DNA from: an uncultured Erysipelotrichaceae bacterium
GTDB taxonomy: Bacteria; Bacillota_I; Bacilli_A; Erysipelotrichales; Erysipelotrichaceae
Assembly: GCA_902795905.1 (NCBI GenBank)
Contig: CADBMY010000321.1
Location: 1 to 8,479, forward strand
Direction: 5' to 3'
Length of the DNA: 8,479 nt
The notes under the pieces are model-generated. The model was not told where the DNA came from and did not search any database. It saw only the letters and a program-made list of their open reading frames with translations. This document shows positions 5,375 to 8,479 of this stretch, one piece after another; the stretch's first letter is position 1, and every line of letters starts with the position of its first letter. The translations under genes were made by a program, and so were the position numbers.

Positions 5375-6949
5375 TCAGATGGTATCTGCGGACTTTCTGC
5401 GTTCCTGAATCATCCGGTATACTCTGTATACGCCAAGCGAAGAGATCGGCAGCATATACATATAGTAAATCAGTATGTACTGTGACTTGGCCTCAAATAC
5501 CGTATGGTACAGCAGACCGCCGAGAACGATCAGCGCAAACAGATCATACGTCAGTAATACCGTACCGTCTGTATCGTCTCTGAAATGATCTCCGGTCAGG
5601 AACAGCAGTCCGGCAAAGAAGGATACGTAGACAAACTGGGCGATCATATCCATGACAAGACGAAGCAGATACTCATGGGAATAGACGATCTCATATGTAT
5701 CACCGAATAAGCCAAGATGTGGTTTTACCTTGCTTACCCAGATCGACTGATAAGTTGTTTCGGTCCACTGGGATGCATTCTTACGATAATAAAAGGACAG
5801 AGCGCTGCCGGGTGACTGAAGGAATCCTTCAATGATCTCCGCAGCCTTTTCTTCACTGATCCGGTTGATCATATCCGTATCATCATTGACTTCACGGCGA
5901 AGATACTTAACGTAGGAATTATCCCATCCCGGACCCATCTCCCCGTCACTTGAGCCTAATACAAACCAGTTGACGGTCTTCAGCCCTTCGCCATACTGCA
6001 CGTCTCCCAAACGTTCATAATGTTTCTGCACGAGCTGTGTTCCCGCAAGCGGAAGCAGTACGACCGGGATCACCAGCAGCAGTTTGAGCATCCTTTTTCT
6101 GTACACAGACTGACAGAGGATAATGATACAGTAGGCAATCGCAATGATCAGGGCATTCTGTTTCAGGATAACAGCGATGCTGAGGAACAGAACACAGACG
6201 ATAAAACTGACGATACTGTCATTCTTCAGCCATTTCACAAAATACAGGATCGAGAATAACGTAAAGGAAAACGAAGGAATGATCCCGTAACAGAATGTAC
6301 ACATCAGAAGAGGCTGTAAGGATACGGCCAGCAGGAACAGCAGGATCTTCTTCGGCCTGCCATCCGCAGACAGATACTCAGCCACGGATAACAGACAGCT
6401 GTACGAAAGAATCAGCAGTACAGCATTCACAAGCCCGACAATGATATACCCGCCCCTGTCAAAGAGAAACGTACAGGCTTGAATAAACATGACCATGCCA
6501 AACTGGAACGGATAGATCGTGTAGTAGAAGATGTTGGCGGGTGTCTGCAGGGCTGCGGTATTTCCGCGGTTCAGCTCTGCCGCAAGATTATATACATATG
6601 CTGAGTCCCCGCCCGGAGAACTCTGACAGACAGCTACCCAGGCAAGACTCACAAATAACAGCAGACCAAGGATCATACGCGTATGTTTCTTTCTGATCTT
6701 CCAGCCGGAGAATACAGCGCAGAGCACAGCCATGATCAGGATCCCCAGGACATTCAGGAAGAGATTATCCTTTGCGAACAGGACATGTTCCTGGCGGTAC
6801 AGCTCCGGGTCAAAGTAAGCCGTCTCCGTCAGTGCCGAGATAAGAACAGACACAAACAGTACAGAAAAAAAGATCAGTACCGTCTTCTGCAGAAACAGTA
6901 TTGTCTTATATGCGGCAGATCTTTCTTTACTGTCCTTTTCCATATACAC
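5375..6949 (-). CDS. multi-pass GT-C membrane glycosyltransferase (PMT/family 39-like)
   Basis: The product has 524 residues from GTG 6949, or 522 from ATG 6943. About ten hydrophobic segments start near residue 16. The first large outer loop carries SSPGGDSAYVYNLAAELNRGN (110-130), whose Asp is the likely catalytic acid of the GT-C fold. LKQNALIIA (262-270), YYRKNASQWTETTYQSIW (387-404) and FEAKSQYILIYY (485-496) are typical of PMT-like glycosyltransferases in Bacillota, which take sugars from polyprenyl-phosphate donors on the outer face of the membrane. It has its own promoter in the 40-bp gap after the DUF6020 gene and no Shine-Dalgarno. GTG 6949 coincides with predicted +1, while ATG 6943 would leave a six-base leader; either start is possible. 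Its stop lies one base from the stop of the convergent propeller gene. Substrate unknown. Confidence 0.85.
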   Translation of the reverse strand: MYMEKDSKERSAAYKTILFLQKTVLIFFSVLFVSVLISALTETAYFDPELYRQEHVLFAKDNLFLNVLGILIMAVLCAVFSGWKIRKKHTRMILGLLLFVSLAWVAVCQSSPGGDSAYVYNLAAELNRGNTAALQTPANIFYYTIYPFQFGMVMFIQACTFLFDRGGYIIVGLVNAVLLILSYSCLLSVAEYLSADGRPKKILLFLLAVSLQPLLMCTFCYGIIPSFSFTLFSILYFVKWLKNDSIVSFIVCVLFLSIAVILKQNALIIAIAYCIIILCQSVYRKRMLKLLLVIPVVLLPLAGTQLVQKHYERLGDVQYGEGLKTVNWFVLGSSDGEMGPGWDNSYVKYLRREVNDDTDMINRISEEKAAEIIEGFLQSPGSALSFYYRKNASQWTETTYQSIWVSKVKPHLGLFGDTYEIVYSHEYLLRLVMDMIAQFVYVSFFAGLLFLTGDHFRDDTDGTVLLTYDLFALIVLGGLLYHTVFEAKSQYILIYYMYMLPISSLGVYRVYRMIQERRKSADTI

Positions 6950-6984
6950 TCACAAAGTATATACTCTGCTGTTCCCCGTGGCAA
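6949..6984 (-). promoter_or_regulatory. sigma-A promoter TTGCCA-17-TATACT, leaderless-type
   Basis: On the minus strand a -35 box TTGCCA (6984-6979, five of six to consensus) and a -10 box TATACT (6961-6956, five of six) are separated by exactly 17 bp. They fill the 40-bp gap between two genes. Six bases beyond the -10 box is G6949, the first base of a GTG start; an in-frame ATG follows at +7. There is no Shine-Dalgarno between promoter and start. Confidence 0.75.
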
Positions 6985-6989
6985 ACAGA

Positions 6990-8465
6990 TCAGTGAATCG
7001 ACTTTTTAAAACACGAAAGCACAGATAAAGGCACCAGCATGACGATCGGCAGTACATACCTGAAATAGCCGTTCACAGGTGTAAACAGAAGACCGATCAG
7101 TACGGCCAGGCCGGGCACAAACAGTAACAGCTGTTTCCATGATAAACGTTTGACCTGATAGATAAATGCCACAAGATAGATCCATACCCATATTCCGCAC
7201 TTCGTCATAATACCCACAAGCGGAACACTTCTTAAACGTACGATCAGACCGGAGATGATATACGGCAGACGTTCCGACAGATAACGGATCTCAAGATCCA
7301 GTCCCTCGGTCCTTGCGGAAGCGTAGTTGCCGCCGACAGCGTACGGTTTCTCCGTACCGTCAGCATCCGGATCAAAGTATGCGTATGACTTTGCGATCAG
7401 GGCATCAATATAGCACAGGGGACGTCTCGCAAACTCCCTCCGGTAGAGACCCGTAAAGGCATTGATATCTTCTTCCGAAGCATCATTGTTGTACGTGTTC
7501 TTGATACTGTCAGACAGATCGGGATCATAGAGATTCTTGACAGCGTCAATGTCAACGACCCTGCCGATCACCGTTTCATCCTCAGCAGAAAAGTCTTCCG
7601 GATAATCGTTGACCGCTCTGGCAAGCTGCAGTAAAGGTACGGAGTAGTTCTCCTTGGCATTTCCCTCTTTACTGACATGCATGAACGGCAGGAATATCTG
7701 GTGCCAGAACAGCATCAGCACGATGAACGATACAGCGGCAGAGATATGCGTCTTTTTGTAAGAATGCGGATAACGCAGGGCTAAAAACGAGATCAGGACA
7801 GCCAATACCGCAATCGGCAGACCGGAGTTTCGTAAAAGACTGACCAGAACCAGTGCAAGCACAAACACAACGGTATTCCGCTTCTTCCCAAAGAAGGCAT
7901 CGGGATCATGCAGGATCTTCGCAGTACAGATCAGACAAAGCAGAATACTGACACTCCAGTTAAAATCCTTGCCGACCGCAAATGCATACAGCGGATAGAT
8001 CGGGATCACTGCATATGCCAGCAGACAGTACAGGATGTGTTTATTATTCAGGTCCAGCAGTTCCGTAACCGTGAAAAGCCCTTCCGTAATGACCCAGAGT
8101 GCAAACAGTGCCTGCAGCCCGGTATACAGCGCGATACCAACCGATACACTGCCGATCATTTTGCCAAATGCGGTAAACGAGCCGATCAGTATGGTCTGCA
8201 GGAACGGATTCATATTGTTAAAGGGCACGACCCCGAAGAACTGTTCAAGTTCAGCTCCGGTATCATACCAGAGCGCCCCCGGAAACAGGACCAGGTAATA
8301 CGGCAGCCAGCATACGCTCAGCAGCAACATGGCTTTCCGGCGGTCCAGAGTGATCCCGGAGAATCTCTGCCGGTATATCTTCCATATTCTTGTAAGCAGA
8401 TCGATCAGTATTCTGAGGAGGACATAGATCCCTGTGCCGTAGACAGCCAGGATGATATACACCAT
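6990..8465 (-). CDS. DUF6020/GT-C-like multi-pass membrane protein
   Basis: The product has 491 residues from ATG 8465. The frame stays open to the window edge, and the 14 visible upstream bases hold no good Shine-Dalgarno, so the true start may lie outside. About ten membrane segments are visible. WLPYYLVLFPGALWYDTGAE (53-72) is followed by NPFLQT (86-91), GKDFNW (165-170), LLRNSGLP (210-217), the loop block NYSVPLLQLARAVNDY (273-288) and FTPVNGYFRYVLP (461-473). This order fits my recollection of DUF6020 proteins, which look like GT-C glycosyltransferases: an acid in the first outer loop (D68 here) and a soluble region before the last helices (about 265-395). The role is probably transfer of a sugar or other group to a surface glycan on the outer face; this is inference, since the family has no firm biochemistry that I know of. 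It ends 40 bp before the next minus-strand gene. Confidence 0.8.
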   Translation of the reverse strand: MVYIILAVYGTGIYVLLRILIDLLTRIWKIYRQRFSGITLDRRKAMLLLSVCWLPYYLVLFPGALWYDTGAELEQFFGVVPFNNMNPFLQTILIGSFTAFGKMIGSVSVGIALYTGLQALFALWVITEGLFTVTELLDLNNKHILYCLLAYAVIPIYPLYAFAVGKDFNWSVSILLCLICTAKILHDPDAFFGKKRNTVVFVLALVLVSLLRNSGLPIAVLAVLISFLALRYPHSYKKTHISAAVSFIVLMLFWHQIFLPFMHVSKEGNAKENYSVPLLQLARAVNDYPEDFSAEDETVIGRVVDIDAVKNLYDPDLSDSIKNTYNNDASEEDINAFTGLYRREFARRPLCYIDALIAKSYAYFDPDADGTEKPYAVGGNYASARTEGLDLEIRYLSERLPYIISGLIVRLRSVPLVGIMTKCGIWVWIYLVAFIYQVKRLSWKQLLLFVPGLAVLIGLLFTPVNGYFRYVLPIVMLVPLSVLSCFKKSIH

Positions 8466-8479
8466 GGATGACTGATCCA

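Noticed and set aside
5376..5388. CAGAT/ATCTG hairpin as a bidirectional terminator
   Set aside because: It is a five-base stem without a T-run on either side, inside the last codons of the GT-C gene.
7908..8471. 187-codon plus-strand open frame opposite the DUF6020 gene
   Set aside because: Its product is rich in Gln, Arg and Asp in a way typical of the reverse complement of a hydrophobic membrane protein gene. No motif is seen.

Overview
The window is part of a cell-surface polysaccharide biosynthesis locus. It probably comes from a low-to-mid GC Bacillota (Firmicute). The reasons are Shine-Dalgarno sites of the GGGAG/AAGGA type, a sigma-A-like promoter (TTGCCA, 17 bp, TATACT), and protein families common in Gram-positive capsule, exopolysaccharide and wall-glycan clusters. 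The family is a guess: Erysipelotrichaceae-like would fit, but nothing in the window proves it. No rRNA, tRNA, CRISPR array, insertion sequence or phage gene is visible.

Layout from right to left, mostly on the minus strand. First comes a multi-pass membrane protein of the DUF6020/GT-C type (8465 to 6990). A 40-bp gap with a strong promoter follows, then a second multi-pass GT-C glycosyltransferase (6949 to 5375). Next is a lone plus-strand gene (4249 to 5373) for a membrane-anchored, extracytoplasmic beta-propeller protein resembling GH43-type glycosidases; it converges on the GT-C gene with one base between the stop codons. Across a 140-bp divergent intergenic region, a minus-strand operon runs off the left edge: polysaccharide deacetylase (4108 to 3314), CapF-type bifunctional nucleotide-sugar reductase/epimerase (3317 to 2118), GT4 glycosyltransferase (2117 to 930) and a second GT4 glycosyltransferase (933 to beyond 1). 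These four genes are joined by ATGA overlaps or a directly abutting TAA-GTG.

How the genes fit together (inference from families). CapF supplies a UDP-2-acetamido-2,6-dideoxy-L-hexose on the route to UDP-L-FucNAc or a relative. The GT4 enzymes add sugars on the cytoplasmic side of the membrane. The two GT-C proteins add sugars on the outer face from polyprenyl-phosphate donors. The deacetylase and the propeller protein may trim or modify the finished glycan. The other UDP-L-FucNAc genes (CapE/WbjB and CapG/WbjD) and the export machinery are not in this window and should lie in the flanks.

The most unusual signal is in the start sites. The genes next to the two best minus-strand promoters have no Shine-Dalgarno, and their start codons lie at or within a few bases of the predicted transcription start, as expected for leaderless mRNAs. 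The operon-internal genes and the plus-strand gene have ordinary Shine-Dalgarno sites.
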